A program made the translations under genes and the position numbers. Below are positions 1 through 7,018 of a stretch of 10,446 nucleotides of DNA, one piece after another (position 1 is the first letter of the stretch; every line of letters begins with the position of its first letter). The DNA is from an uncultured Paracoccaceae bacterium. GTDB lineage: Bacteria; Pseudomonadota; Alphaproteobacteria; Rhodobacterales; Rhodobacteraceae. The notes below the pieces were generated by a model. It did no database searches, had not been told where the DNA came from, and worked only from the letters and a program-made list of their open reading frames with translations. The DNA lies in the NCBI GenBank assembly GCA_937927885.1, contig CALEZJ010000154.1:1-10446 (forward strand). Reading direction: 5' to 3'.

Positions 1-391
1 GCCCCGACGCCAGATCAGCCAATTGCGCGACCGACGAGGACACGAAGGCATCGCGCACATCCTCCCGCGGGAGGTAGCAGTCCAGCACCAGCCCTTCGGG
101 CTGATCGACCGGCATGTCCTTCATCGAATGCACCGCGATATCGATGGCCCCCTCCAGGAGAAGGTCTTCGATCTCGCGGGTGAACAGTCCCTTGCCGCCG
201 AGTTCTTTCAGCGGGCGATCCAGCACACGGTCGCCCTGGGTCGAGACCACCACGATCTCGAAGGCGGCCTCGGACAGGTCGAAGGCGGCCATCAGGCGGG
301 CGCGGGTCTCATGCGCCTGGGCCAACGCCAGTGGCGAGCCGCGGGTGCCGATCTTGAAGGGTTTGGCGGGGCTGGGCAGGGGCTGTGTCAT
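1..391 (-). CDS. hemC: Porphobilinogen deaminase (hydroxymethylbilane synthase), N-terminal part
   Basis: The enzyme joins four porphobilinogen units into hydroxymethylbilane in cytoplasmic tetrapyrrole (haem, and where present bacteriochlorophyll) synthesis. Translation of the minus strand from the ATG at 391 gives 130 residues that run off the window edge; the family is about 310 long, so the C-terminal part with the dipyrromethane-attachment cysteine is missing from view. Visible family signatures are [14 protein letters not shown] (residues 13-26), STQGDR (50-55), [11 protein letters not shown] (65-75) and AVHSMKDMP (86-94); K91 and D92 of the last motif match the conserved Lys-Asp pair whose Asp is catalytic. 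There is no good Shine-Dalgarno sequence before the ATG, and a possible promoter sits almost on the start codon. The gene diverges from the plus-strand genes to its right. Identification is secure from several motifs in the right order. Confidence 0.96.
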   Translation of the reverse strand, partial: MTQPLPSPAKPFKIGTRGSPLALAQAHETRARLMAAFDLSEAAFEIVVVSTQGDRVLDRPLKELGGKGLFTREIEDLLLEGAIDIAVHSMKDMPVDQPEGLVLDCYLPREDVRDAFVSSSVAQLADLASG

Positions 392-397
392 GTCGAT

Positions 398-426
398 TGC
401 ATAGCCTTGCGCCACGCGCCACGCAA
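398..426 (-). promoter_or_regulatory. Possible hemC promoter, close to the start codon
   Basis: Reading the minus strand, TTGCGT (426-421) is followed by a 17-base spacer and TATGCA (403-398). The -35 box is a fair match to TTGACA; the -10 box shares only TAT with TATAAT. The expected start of transcription would fall at about 391-393, on or next to the hemC ATG, which would make the message leaderless or nearly so. This fits the lack of a Shine-Dalgarno sequence, but the box matches are modest in GC-rich DNA, so this is a weak call. Confidence 0.25.
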
Positions 427-500
427 CTGCGGCAATTTCTTTGAACCGACCCGCTCGCTGCCACGACGGAAGGGAAACACCTTGCTCGTGGAGTCCCGCA

Positions 501-629
501 ATGCCCCGCACCCTGAACGCCCCCCGCCTTTGGACCCTGGTGCTGAGTGTCGTCCTGATGGTCGGCGCGGTCAGCGCGATGGGAGCCGAAGCCGCACCGA
601 TCACGCTGAGCCAGTCGTCGGCCCTCTGA
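501..629 (+). CDS. Small hydrophobic ORF (42 aa), hypothetical
   Basis: I do not recognise this protein. The ATG at 501 has a reasonable ribosome-binding site (GTGGAG at 488-493, seven bases upstream), and roughly 85-90% of third codon positions are G or C, as in the neighbouring genes. The peptide begins with two arginines in its first nine residues (R3, R9), then a hydrophobic stretch from about W11 to M27, then an AEA-AP sequence that resembles a signal-peptidase site. Cleavage there would leave a mature chain of only about ten residues, so it may instead be a single-pass membrane miniprotein, a leader peptide, or the remnant of a truncated secreted protein. It stands alone between divergent hemC and the methyltransferase, pointing towards the latter. 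A longer reading from a TTG at 441 is possible but has no better start signal. Confidence 0.42.
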   Translation: MPRTLNAPRLWTLVLSVVLMVGAVSAMGAEAAPITLSQSSAL

Positions 630-711
630 ATGGCCGCGACCCGGCCGGATCGTCGCCCCAGTCCCGCCACAATGCGAAAGCAGGAGTTGGCAGACACAGG
701 GAGATCCGCCG

Positions 712-1722
712 ATGAAGGACCATGACCGAGCAATCGACGCTGCCGAGGCACTGGCCTGGCCGCTCTGTCCGCTGACCGGCGAGGCGATGCAGCCCGGACT
801 GCTGGTGCCCGGCGACTGGCGCAGGCCCGACGACCGCCGAAGCTGGCGCATCTGGCACAGCTACGGGGGTGGATTTGGCCAGATACATCCGCGCCCGCGT
901 CCGGGGGACATCCCGGAATTCTATGATATCGCAGGCTATTACACGCACAGCGAACGCGATTCGACCGATCCCGATCTGGATGAAAGCCGCGTGGGGTCGC
1001 TGGGGCGGCTGCTGGCCCGCATTGCCTGGCGATTCGAACACGGGGCCGAGCCGACGCAGGCCTGGTGGCGTTCGGTCATCCCCGAGGGCGCCCGCGAGGG
1101 GTTGGAGATCGGATGTGGCGAGGGCGGGCGGATGACCACGATCCAGCCCTTCATCGCCAGCTTGCGCGGCGTGGAACCCGATCCCTGCGCGGTGCGCGCC
1201 GCCCGCGCACGCGGACACGACGTGCACGAAGGCACTGCCGAAGCGCTCCCCGAAGCCATCCGTGACCGGCTGCACGATGTGGTGACCTTCGTGCATGTGC
1301 TGGAGCATACGCTGGACCCGGTTGCAGCCCTCGCCAACGCGCGCGAGGTTCTGGCGCCGGGGGGGCTGATGTCCGTCGAAGTGCCCAACAATGCCTGCGA
1401 AGGCGCACGCCGGATGGGGCGCGCGTGGCGTTGGCTGGACGCACCGCGTCATCTGAACTTCTTCACTCCCGAAAGCCTTGCGGCCTGTGCCGAAGCGGCG
1501 GGCTTGCGCGTCAAGGCCGTTCTCTACCGAGGCTATGTGCGCCAGTTCCTGCCGGACTGGGTGCTGGACGAAGCAAGGATCATTGCCCGGCTGGAGCGCC
1601 GCGCGGTGACGCAGGCCGACATCGACCGGCAGGTGCGCCACTCGGCGGCGCTGCTCGCCGCGACCGCGCTGGCGGCACCAAGGCGCAAATATGACTCGGT
1701 GCGAATCCTGTGCACACGCTGA
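712..1722 (+). CDS. Class I SAM-dependent methyltransferase (Methyltransf_23-like), substrate unknown
   Basis: This 336-residue cytoplasmic protein should transfer a methyl group from S-adenosylmethionine. The Rossmann core shows motif I LEIGCGEG (131-138), an acidic residue at the end of strand 2 (VEPD, E155), the VLEHTLDP segment (196-203) typical of UbiG/Methyltransf_23 proteins, a PGG turn (216-218), and [14 protein letters not shown] (243-256), a segment common in sugar- and lipid-related members. The N-terminal 100 residues are less typical: C19-P-L-T-G resembles half of the zinc ribbon found ahead of related methyltransferases, but no second CxxC is visible. AGGGAG at 698-703, eight bases upstream, supports the ATG at 712. 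It stands alone, convergent with the carboxypeptidase gene. The fold is certain; the substrate cannot be read from the sequence. Confidence 0.9.
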   Translation: MKDHDRAIDAAEALAWPLCPLTGEAMQPGLLVPGDWRRPDDRRSWRIWHSYGGGFGQIHPRPRPGDIPEFYDIAGYYTHSERDSTDPDLDESRVGSLGRLLARIAWRFEHGAEPTQAWWRSVIPEGAREGLEIGCGEGGRMTTIQPFIASLRGVEPDPCAVRAARARGHDVHEGTAEALPEAIRDRLHDVVTFVHVLEHTLDPVAALANAREVLAPGGLMSVEVPNNACEGARRMGRAWRWLDAPRHLNFFTPESLAACAEAAGLRVKAVLYRGYVRQFLPDWVLDEARIIARLERRAVTQADIDRQVRHSAALLAATALAAPRRKYDSVRILCTR

Positions 1723-1817
1723 GCCTTGAGTGGTGTTCACCCGCAAGGGCTCGGGTCGTCTGCTCCAACGCTTGAGGGGCCGCGCAATTCTTCGCCGCGA
1801 CCGAAGCGGAGTGCATC
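1723..1817. other. Convergent gap between methyltransferase and carboxypeptidase
   Basis: This 95-base gap holds the ends of two genes reading towards each other. I find only a weak five-pair hairpin (CTTCG at 1790-1794 with CGAAG at 1802-1806) and no T-run, so no intrinsic terminator can be called for either gene. Confidence 0.4.
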
Positions 1818-3782
1818 CTAAGGCGCCACCACGACGCAGGCCTGATCGCGGGCGATGAGACGTGCGCAAGCCAGTTCGGCCTCGGCCTGCGAGAGGCTGG
1901 CGACCTCGGCGACAAAGCGCCCCTGCCGAGGGGTCACATGGCGCACGCCCGCTCCCAGTGTGGCCGATTCCGACAAAGCCAGCCGCAAAAGCGCGCGCTC
2001 GGCGTCAAAGCGCGATGCATGCAGGCCCAGTTCCACGCGGTAAAGCCGACCGCCCGAGGTCGACACCCGGTCGATGATCTCGGGCATCGGTGCGGTGCTC
2101 AACGTGGCGCCGGCACCGCTGTCCGAAGTGGTCAGCACGATGGTCGGTGCCACGCCCGGCACCTCCGCGCCATTGCGCAACGCTGCCAGCAATTCCTCGT
2201 CCCGCCACAGGATGCGCCCCTCGTCATCGACGCGCAGATCGGTGATGACAGGTTCGATCTCGATCGGGGTCACAGCAAGCGCAGTCGCCGACGCGGTCGG
2301 CTGGTCGGAGGCAGACGTGTCGGTCGGCGCTTCGGGTGTGGGCGACAAGGTCGTCGGCGTGGCCGCCGGTGTGTCGGCGATGGCGCCCTCGGTGGTCAGG
2401 ATCGGCGGCAGACCCGGGATGAGGAGAGAGCCATCCGCGCCAAAGGTCACGCCGACAGGGCCCGCGTTGGCCCCGCTCACGGGGAGAGCCGTCTGAGACG
2501 GCCCGGGCACCTCGGGCGCCGGAGGCTCGGCGGGTTCGGCGATGACCTGCACCCCGCCGGCGCTGGCGCGGGCGACGACCTCGATCACCGGTCTCTGACG
2601 CGGCACCGGCGAGCTTTCCGGCGCAACGGCGGCAAGGCGCGGCGTTTCGCCGTCCATCGGCTCGTCGGGTTCCTCGGAACTCTCGCCAGCCGCCACCCCG
2701 GGATCATCAGTGTCCGCCAACGGATCAGGCTCGCGGATTTCCTCGATCACCTCGTCAATGCCGCTGCGCAGACTTGCCAGAAGGTCCTCGGACGGGGGTT
2801 GTCCGGGTTCTGGGCGGGCGCGTGGAAAGGGTGATCGGGTAGGCGCCGTCTGCAACCGGATCGTGCGCCCGGCGGCGACCCCCGAGCCACGGTCCTCGGG
2901 CGCGCGTGTATAGCTGGGTGTCGCCGGGCGGCGGGTCGACGCGCGTCGGGGCGCCTCGCGGAACCCTCGGTCCATCAGTTCGGTCACCCGGCGCAGGCGA
3001 TCCGCCCCTGACCGCGCCCCCATGACGGTAACCAGAATGCGCACACCGTCCCGCTCGGCCATGGCGGTCAGGTTGTAACCGGCAGCATTGGTGAAGCCGG
3101 TCTTGATCCCGTCGGCACCGCGGTAGCTGTCCAGAAACCGGCCATTCGTATTGGTGACTGTGGCAATCCCCGCGTGCTCGGATCGCCGCGAAAAGATCCC
3201 GTAGTATTGCGGGTAGTCAAAATACAGTTGGCGGCCCAAACGGCTCATGTCACGAGCCGAGGACAGATGCCCCTCGGCCGTAAGCCCGTGCGGATTGGAA
3301 AACCGCGTCCGGGTCATGCCGATGGCGGCAGCAGTGCGATTCATACGCACCGAGAAATTCGCCACTGACCCCTCGACCGCCTCGGCAAGCGCGGTGGCGG
3401 CGTCGTTGGCCGAACGCAGCGCGGCAGCGCGGATCAGATAGCGCACGGCAATGGTCTGGCCCGCGCGCAGCCCCAGTCGCGAGGGTGGCTGCGCTGCGGC
3501 ATGGCGCGAGACGCGCACCTGGGTGTCCAACGTGATCTCGCCGTTCTCCAGCGCCTCGAATACGATGTAGAGGGTCATCATCTTGGTCAGCGAGGCCGGA
3601 TGCACCCGGGAATTCGCATTCTCGGTTTCCCAGAGAAACTCGCCGGTACGAACGTCCATGATCGCGGCGGCAAAGGGCTGGGCCCGCAGCGGCGCCGCCA
3701 GCGCGGCGAGCGCCACAACGACGCAGACGAGCACGGCACCCATGCGCCATGCAAGCAGACAACGCGGGGAAAGCGCGGTCAC
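1818..3782 (-). CDS. Serine-type D-alanyl-D-alanine carboxypeptidase with C-terminal SPOR domain
   Basis: A PBP5/DacF-type penicillin-binding protein (peptidase S11) that removes the terminal D-Ala from peptidoglycan pentapeptides in the periplasm. I favour the GTG at 3782 (or the adjacent TTG at 3785) because GAGGA lies 5-8 bases upstream; a TTG at 3809 has no such site, and an ATG at 3743 would leave a signal peptide without basic residues. From 3782 the protein has 654 residues: signal peptide to about residue 34 (APLRA-QP), catalytic S64-L-T-K67, second motif S124-A-N126, third motif K227-T-G229. After about residue 280 comes a roughly 290-residue Pro/Ala/Thr/Glu-rich, probably disordered stretch, then a SPOR-like domain (about 579-654, beginning YRVELG) expected to bind denuded glycan strands at division sites. 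There is no PBP5-type C-terminal membrane anchor. The length far exceeds the usual 380-450 residues of PBP5/6. Confidence 0.95.
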   Translation of the reverse strand: MTALSPRCLLAWRMGAVLVCVVVALAALAAPLRAQPFAAAIMDVRTGEFLWETENANSRVHPASLTKMMTLYIVFEALENGEITLDTQVRVSRHAAAQPPSRLGLRAGQTIAVRYLIRAAALRSANDAATALAEAVEGSVANFSVRMNRTAAAIGMTRTRFSNPHGLTAEGHLSSARDMSRLGRQLYFDYPQYYGIFSRRSEHAGIATVTNTNGRFLDSYRGADGIKTGFTNAAGYNLTAMAERDGVRILVTVMGARSGADRLRRVTELMDRGFREAPRRASTRRPATPSYTRAPEDRGSGVAAGRTIRLQTAPTRSPFPRARPEPGQPPSEDLLASLRSGIDEVIEEIREPDPLADTDDPGVAAGESSEEPDEPMDGETPRLAAVAPESSPVPRQRPVIEVVARASAGGVQVIAEPAEPPAPEVPGPSQTALPVSGANAGPVGVTFGADGSLLIPGLPPILTTEGAIADTPAATPTTLSPTPEAPTDTSASDQPTASATALAVTPIEIEPVITDLRVDDEGRILWRDEELLAALRNGAEVPGVAPTIVLTTSDSGAGATLSTAPMPEIIDRVSTSGGRLYRVELGLHASRFDAERALLRLALSESATLGAGVRHVTPRQGRFVAEVASLSQAEAELACARLIARDQACVVVAP

Positions 3783-3961
3783 CAAGCCTGTCCTCTGCCT
3801 CTGCGCCAAGGGTCCATGCCCCGGGCGTCATTATGCTCGAACGCAGGCTAGCATTCTTTGGCGAGGATGAAAACCCCTCATGGTTTCAAGGTGTTTCGAG
3901 GCGATCTTCAGTTATCCCCCATATCTGGCGGGAGCTTGGAGGCGGGACACCAGAGCCTGCT
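3783..3961 (-). promoter_or_regulatory. Upstream region of the carboxypeptidase gene, with a candidate -10 box
   Basis: This 179-base spacer separates the HAD gene from the carboxypeptidase gene on the same strand. Minus-strand CATAAT at 3835-3830 matches five of six positions of TATAAT and would start a transcript about 40 bases before the GTG at 3782. No good -35 box stands 16-18 bases further upstream, so the promoter may need an activator or another sigma factor. A direct repeat of TCCCGCC lies just after the HAD stop codon, but I see no terminator hairpin. The size of the gap suggests the two genes are transcribed separately. Confidence 0.3.
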
Positions 3962-4657
3962 TCAGCCCAGCGACTCGATCAGGTCGGGCAACTCGTCGAT
4001 CCGCGCAAGGCGCCGGAAACGGGGGTGGTCCTCGGGCGCCTCGGCACGTTCCAGTGCCCATTCCAGACCATGCGGCACAAAGACACCCCAGGCACCGGCA
4101 GCAATCGGCGCCACCACGTCCGAGGCCATGGAATTGCCCGCCATCAGCGCCGATCCGGGCCCCGCCCCGTGACGCGCGAAAACGCGGGCGTAGGTTTCAG
4201 GCGTCTTGTGGCTGACGATTTCGACCGCGTCGAACATCTCGCCAAGCCCGGACTGCGCCAGCTTGCGTTCCTGGTCCAACAGATCGCCCTTGGTCACAAG
4301 GACCAGCCGATGCCGACCGGCCAATGCCTCGACCGTATCGGCAACGCCCGGCAACAGGTCGATGGGGTGGGCCAGCATCTCCTGCCCCGCCGCGATGATC
4401 TGCCCGATAACGGCACCCGGCACCCGCCCCTCGGTGACCTCGATCGCGGTTTCGATCATCGACAGCACAAAGCCCTTGATGCCAAAACCATAATGACCAA
4501 GGTTGCGCCTCTCGGCGGCCAGCAGTCGTTCGGCAAGATGGTCGCGATCCGCATGGTCGGCCAAGAGCTCGGCAAAGCGCGCCTGCGTCAGGTGAAAGAA
4601 TCGTTCGTTGTGCCAGAGCGTGTCATCGGCATCGAGGCCAATCAGATCGGGGCGCAT
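3962..4657 (-). CDS. HAD-superfamily hydrolase (probable small-molecule phosphatase)
   Basis: A 231-residue cytoplasmic haloacid dehalogenase-type hydrolase. All four HAD motifs are present: motif I D9-A-D11-D-T13 near the N-terminus (nucleophile D9, general acid D11), motif II threonine in LVTKGD (T122), motif III lysine in SHKTPE (K151), and motif IV GNSMASD (174-180), whose D180 would coordinate magnesium. Residues 15 to about 100 form an alpha-helical cap of the C1 type, as in YjjG-like nucleotidases and phosphoglycolate phosphatases. The ATG at 4657 is chosen because the conserved N-terminus starts there; the ribosome-binding site is weak. The reading frame stays open far upstream, antisense to clpS, but that extension is not protein-like. 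The exact substrate cannot be told. It is divergent from clpS, with closely packed promoters between them. Confidence 0.92.
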   Translation of the reverse strand: MRPDLIGLDADDTLWHNERFFHLTQARFAELLADHADRDHLAERLLAAERRNLGHYGFGIKGFVLSMIETAIEVTEGRVPGAVIGQIIAAGQEMLAHPIDLLPGVADTVEALAGRHRLVLVTKGDLLDQERKLAQSGLGEMFDAVEIVSHKTPETYARVFARHGAGPGSALMAGNSMASDVVAPIAAGAWGVFVPHGLEWALERAEAPEDHPRFRRLARIDELPDLIESLG

Positions 4658-4691
4658 TGGCGGATGTCTGGGCTGGAATATCGGGGCAGGG

Positions 4692-4721
4692 TTTTCATGG
4701 CGGGTCACTGCGCTATATACT
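4692..4721 (+). promoter_or_regulatory. Candidate promoter for clpS
   Basis: TTTTCA (4692-4697) stands 18 bases before TATACT (4716-4721, five of six matches to TATAAT); an alternative -10 is TATATA at 4714-4719 with a 16-base spacer. The predicted transcript starts near 4728 with a leader of about 32 bases before the first clpS ATG. This is the only AT-rich patch in an otherwise GC-rich gap, which strengthens the call. Confidence 0.45.
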
Positions 4722-4743
4722 CCGACCAGATCGAATCTGTCAC
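4714..4743 (-). promoter_or_regulatory. Candidate promoter for the HAD gene
   Basis: On the minus strand GTGACA (4743-4738, five of six matches to TTGACA) is followed by an 18-base spacer and TATATA (4719-4714). Transcription would begin at about 4707, leaving a leader of roughly 50 bases. The TATATA core is self-complementary and is shared with the plus-strand promoter reading towards clpS. Confidence 0.4.
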
Positions 4744-4759
4744 CCCGGGGTTTTGGGCC

Positions 4760-5101
4760 ATGGCCATGCCGACCACAATGACCGAACGCCGCGACGGGGC
4801 CGGACCGGGCGACCCCGGACTGGCTGTAAAGACCCGCACCCGTACCCAGCGGCCGCCGATGTACAAGGTGATGCTGCTGAACGACGATTATACGCCAATG
4901 GAATTCGTTGTGCATGTGCTGGAGCGCTTTTTTGGCCTCAGCCATGCGCAGGCCTTTGAAATCATGCTGACTGTCCACAAGAAGGGCCTTGCGGTGGTGG
5001 GCGTCTACAGCCACGAGATCGCCGAAACGAAGGTTGCGCAGGTGATGGACTTTGCGCGCCGCCATCAGCATCCGCTGCAATGCACCCTCGAAAAGGAGTA
5101 G
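4760..5101 (+). CDS. clpS: ATP-dependent Clp protease adaptor protein ClpS
   Basis: ClpS delivers proteins bearing N-degrons (bulky hydrophobic N-terminal residues) to the ClpAP protease. From the ATG at 4760 the product has 113 residues, with a flexible N-terminal tail (about 1-33) used to engage ClpA. The folded core starts at [17 protein letters not shown] (34-50): N41 and D42 correspond to the conserved Asn-Asp of the N-degron pocket, T45 and M47 to its Thr and the gatekeeper Met, and H73 (TVHKKG) to the pocket His. The C-terminus [10 protein letters not shown] is typical. In-frame ATGs at 4766 and 4778 are alternative starts; none has a strong ribosome-binding site, a GGGG at 4747-4750 being the best candidate. 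clpA, often adjacent in other bacteria, is not in this window; the next gene is an rRNA methyltransferase. Confidence 0.96.
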   Translation: MAMPTTMTERRDGAGPGDPGLAVKTRTRTQRPPMYKVMLLNDDYTPMEFVVHVLERFFGLSHAQAFEIMLTVHKKGLAVVGVYSHEIAETKVAQVMDFARRHQHPLQCTLEKE

Positions 5102-5116
5102 GGCGCTCGCGCGCCC
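5101..5116 (+). other. Perfect GC hairpin between clpS and the rsmC-like gene
   Basis: GGGCGC (5101-5106), loop TCGC (5107-5110) and GCGCCC (5111-5116) form a perfect six-pair, all-GC stem. It begins at the last base of the clpS stop codon and ends ten bases before the ATG at 5127. No run of T follows, so it is unlikely to be a standard intrinsic terminator. It takes up the space where the ribosome-binding site of the next gene should be. Confidence 0.5.
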
Positions 5117-5126
5117 GGCACATGCC

Positions 5127-6182
5127 ATGTCCCTGAATGACCCGGCGCCCCGTGCGCTGCGGCTGGAACTGGCCATCGAGGCGGGTCTCACCCTGCCCGA
5201 GGTCGGCGCTCTTGCCGTGTTTCACCCGAAGGCGGGCGAAAGCCTGTCCCCCCTGCCCGCGCCGCGTCTGGTGGTTATCACTCCGCACGCAACCGACCAT
5301 GCCGCGTTCCGCGCCCAGGGGCTGACCTGCTCCACCGCGCCGGAAGGGCGTTTTGCGGCATCTATGGTTTGCCTGCCTCGCTCGAGGGCCGAGGCGCGCG
5401 ACCTGATCGCCCAAGCTGCCGCAGTGACTGATGGGCCGCTGGTGATCGACGGGCAGAAGACCGACGGCGTGGATGCGATGCTGAAGGATCTGCGGGGTCG
5501 GGTCCCGGTGTCCGAGCCCATCGCCAAGGGCCATGGCAAGATCTTCTGGTTCCCGTCGCCCGGCGGCGCGCTGGCCGACTGGCGCGCGGCAGCCGGCCGG
5601 TGCGAGGGCGACGGGCGGGTCTGGCACACGCTGCCAGGGCTGTTCTCGGCTGACGGGATCGACCCGGCATCGGCCCTGCTGGCGCAGGCGCTGCCCGAGG
5701 GGCTGAAGGGAGTCGTCGCCGATCTGGGCGCGGGCTGGGGGTATCTGTCGACCCGACTGCTGGAGCGCGCACCCGGCGTGACAGCGCTGCATCTGGTCGA
5801 ATCCGACGCCCGGGCGCTGGACTGCGCGCGCGCCAATGTCACCGACCCGCGCGCAGTATTCCATTGGGCCGATGCGACCCGCCCCCTGCCCCGTTTGCCG
5901 CTGGATGCGGTCATCATGAACCCGCCGTTCCATCAGGGACGCGAGGCGCGGCCGGCACTGGGGGCGGCCTTCATCGCGGCAGCGGCGGCGATGCTGAAAA
6001 CCTCCGGCCAGTTGTTCCTGGTCGCCAACCGTCACCTGCCCTACGAATCCGCGTTGCTCGGCGCCTTTCGCAAGGTCACCGAACTTCCGGGGTCGCCCGG
6101 GTTCAAGATCGTCCATGCCGAGGGGCCGATCCGTGCCAGCGCCGGGGCCCCGCGCGCGACCCACAAGGGAGGCCGCCGATGA
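5127..6182 (+). CDS. RsmC-like 16S rRNA guanine-N2 methyltransferase
   Basis: This 351-residue protein resembles RsmC, which makes m2G1207 in 16S rRNA of the small subunit. The N-terminal half (1 to about 165) is a degenerate methyltransferase-like domain, as in RsmC, with the family segment GQKTDGVDAMLK (109-120). The C-terminal half is catalytic: motif I DLGAGWGYLS (199-208), acidic E225 after strand 2, the catalytic N265-P-P-F268 that positions the guanine amino group, and LFLVANRHLPYE (296-307), close to the corresponding RsmC segment. The ATG at 5127 is chosen because the domain starts soon after and the upstream frame only shadows clpS; there is no Shine-Dalgarno sequence. It lies 25 bases behind clpS and overlaps the following SDR gene by ATGA. 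RsmC and RlmG share this architecture, so the precise target guanine is inferred. Confidence 0.88.
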   Translation: MSLNDPAPRALRLELAIEAGLTLPEVGALAVFHPKAGESLSPLPAPRLVVITPHATDHAAFRAQGLTCSTAPEGRFAASMVCLPRSRAEARDLIAQAAAVTDGPLVIDGQKTDGVDAMLKDLRGRVPVSEPIAKGHGKIFWFPSPGGALADWRAAAGRCEGDGRVWHTLPGLFSADGIDPASALLAQALPEGLKGVVADLGAGWGYLSTRLLERAPGVTALHLVESDARALDCARANVTDPRAVFHWADATRPLPRLPLDAVIMNPPFHQGREARPALGAAFIAAAAAMLKTSGQLFLVANRHLPYESALLGAFRKVTELPGSPGFKIVHAEGPIRASAGAPRATHKGGRR

Positions 6183-6985
6183 GCTTTTCGATCGAGGGCA
6201 AAACCGCGATCATCACCGGCGCCGCCACCGGCATCGGCCATGCCATTGCCCGGCATTTCCTGGACGAGGGCGCGAATGTGGTGTTCTCGGATCAGAACGA
6301 AAAGCGGCTGAAAGCCGGTTGCGACGATCTGGCGGGCGAGGCCAACTGTCGGCTCTATGCCGGTGACCTGCGCGAAAAGCTGAATGTCGCCAATCTGTTG
6401 TCAACGACCCTCGAGGCCTTTGACCGCGTCGACATCCTGATCAATGCCACCCGCAGCTTTGCGCTGACCGATCCCCTGGACCCTGCCGACACCTCGGTCG
6501 AGACTTTGCTGGACCAGACGCTGACCGTGGCCCTGCGCACCAGCCAAGCCGTGGCGCGGCGGATGATCCTGCAGGCCGAAAAGGCAGAGGGCCGGCCGCA
6601 AAGCGCCGGAGCAATCGTCAACATCTCGTCCATCGCCGCGCACCGCACCCAGCCCGAATTGCTGGGCTTTTCGATCTCGAATGCGGCACTTGAACAGATG
6701 ACCCGCTCGCTCGCCGTCGCGCTGGCGCCACACGCCATCCGCTGCAACGCGATTGCCGTGGGTTCGGTGATGTCGGGCTCGCTGCGCGACACCATCGCCC
6801 AGCACCCGGATTACCGCGACACCATCATCGCCGGGACGCCGCTCCATCGGATCGGCACAGCGAGCGAAGTCGCGGAACTTGCGCAATTCCTTGCCTCGCC
6901 AGCATCGGGATTCATGACCGGGCAGATCGTCGGGCTAGATGGCGGGCGTTCCGTGCTGGACGCGGTGCAGCGCCCGGCGCATTGA
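6179..6985 (+). CDS. Short-chain dehydrogenase/reductase homologue with degenerate active site
   Basis: A 268-residue classical SDR fold. The N-terminal Rossmann half is intact: T13-G-A-A-T-G-I-G20 binds the dinucleotide, and D38 after strand 2 suggests NAD(H) rather than NADP(H). The C-terminus FMTGQIVGLDGG (245-256) is also canonical. The catalytic tetrad is not: the usual Tyr-x3-Lys reads F164-S-I-S-N168, the structural Asn of the helix-4 motif aligns with A118, and only the serine (S151) remains. NNAG reads INAT (88-91), and the PG after strand 6 reads VG. The protein therefore probably binds NAD but should not do normal SDR chemistry. AGGGAGG at 6166-6172 lies six bases before the ATG, which overlaps the upstream stop as ATGA, so synthesis should be coupled to the rRNA methyltransferase. 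The frame is fully open, so it is not an ordinary decayed gene. Confidence 0.9.
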   Translation: MSFSIEGKTAIITGAATGIGHAIARHFLDEGANVVFSDQNEKRLKAGCDDLAGEANCRLYAGDLREKLNVANLLSTTLEAFDRVDILINATRSFALTDPLDPADTSVETLLDQTLTVALRTSQAVARRMILQAEKAEGRPQSAGAIVNISSIAAHRTQPELLGFSISNAALEQMTRSLAVALAPHAIRCNAIAVGSVMSGSLRDTIAQHPDYRDTIIAGTPLHRIGTASEVAELAQFLASPASGFMTGQIVGLDGGRSVLDAVQRPAH

Positions 6986-7018
6986 GGGTGTCGCGCAGGG
7001 CGCCATCAAGGACACCCT
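6985..7018. terminator. Inverted repeat in convergent gap, possible bidirectional terminator
   Basis: AGGGTGTC (6985-6992) and GACACCCT (7011-7018) are perfect complements separated by 18 bases. A second, mutually exclusive pairing exists: CGCAGGG (6994-7000) with CCCTGCG (7015-7021). The repeat starts at the SDR stop codon and lies between two genes that run into each other. No T-run follows directly (TTTT only at 7051-7054), so terminator function is a guess from position and symmetry. Confidence 0.4.

Larger units (their letters stand above)
392..711. other. 320-base gap between hemC and the methyltransferase
   Basis: Apart from the possible hemC promoter at its left end and the 42-codon ORF at 501-629, I see no gene, RNA or strong hairpin here. 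The stretch 630-697, just before the methyltransferase ribosome-binding site, has no convincing sigma-70 type promoter. Short GGCC-rich palindromes near 633-650 are too small to call. Confidence 0.6.

Noticed and set aside
1790..1806. Small hairpin CTTCG/CGAAG in the convergent gap as a terminator
   Set aside because: Only five pairs with a seven-base loop and no T-run on either strand; such repeats occur by chance in GC-rich DNA.
601..1869. 422-codon minus-strand ORF opposite the SAM methyltransferase
   Set aside because: Antisense shadow of a gene with clear methyltransferase motifs; the translated product is low-complexity, rich in Arg, His and Gly, with no domain.
1938..2834. 298-codon plus-strand ORF inside the carboxypeptidase linker region
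   Set aside because: Arg/Gly/His-rich antisense frame opposite a low-complexity Pro/Ala coding stretch, with no ribosome-binding site or domain.
3749..4759. Apparent long N-terminal extension of ClpS through the HAD gene (450-codon frame)
   Set aside because: The upstream part is the antisense of the HAD hydrolase and not protein-like. ClpS family length, the promoter at 4692-4721 and the ATG at 4760 all support a short protein.
4658..5191. N-terminal extension of the HAD hydrolase antisense to clpS
   Set aside because: HAD motif I should lie near the N-terminus, as it does from the ATG at 4657. The extension merely mirrors clpS.
4962..6164. 400-codon minus-strand ORF opposite clpS and the rsmC-like gene
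   Set aside because: It spans two genuine plus-strand genes, has no domain and is Arg/Gly/Gln-rich as expected of an antisense shadow.
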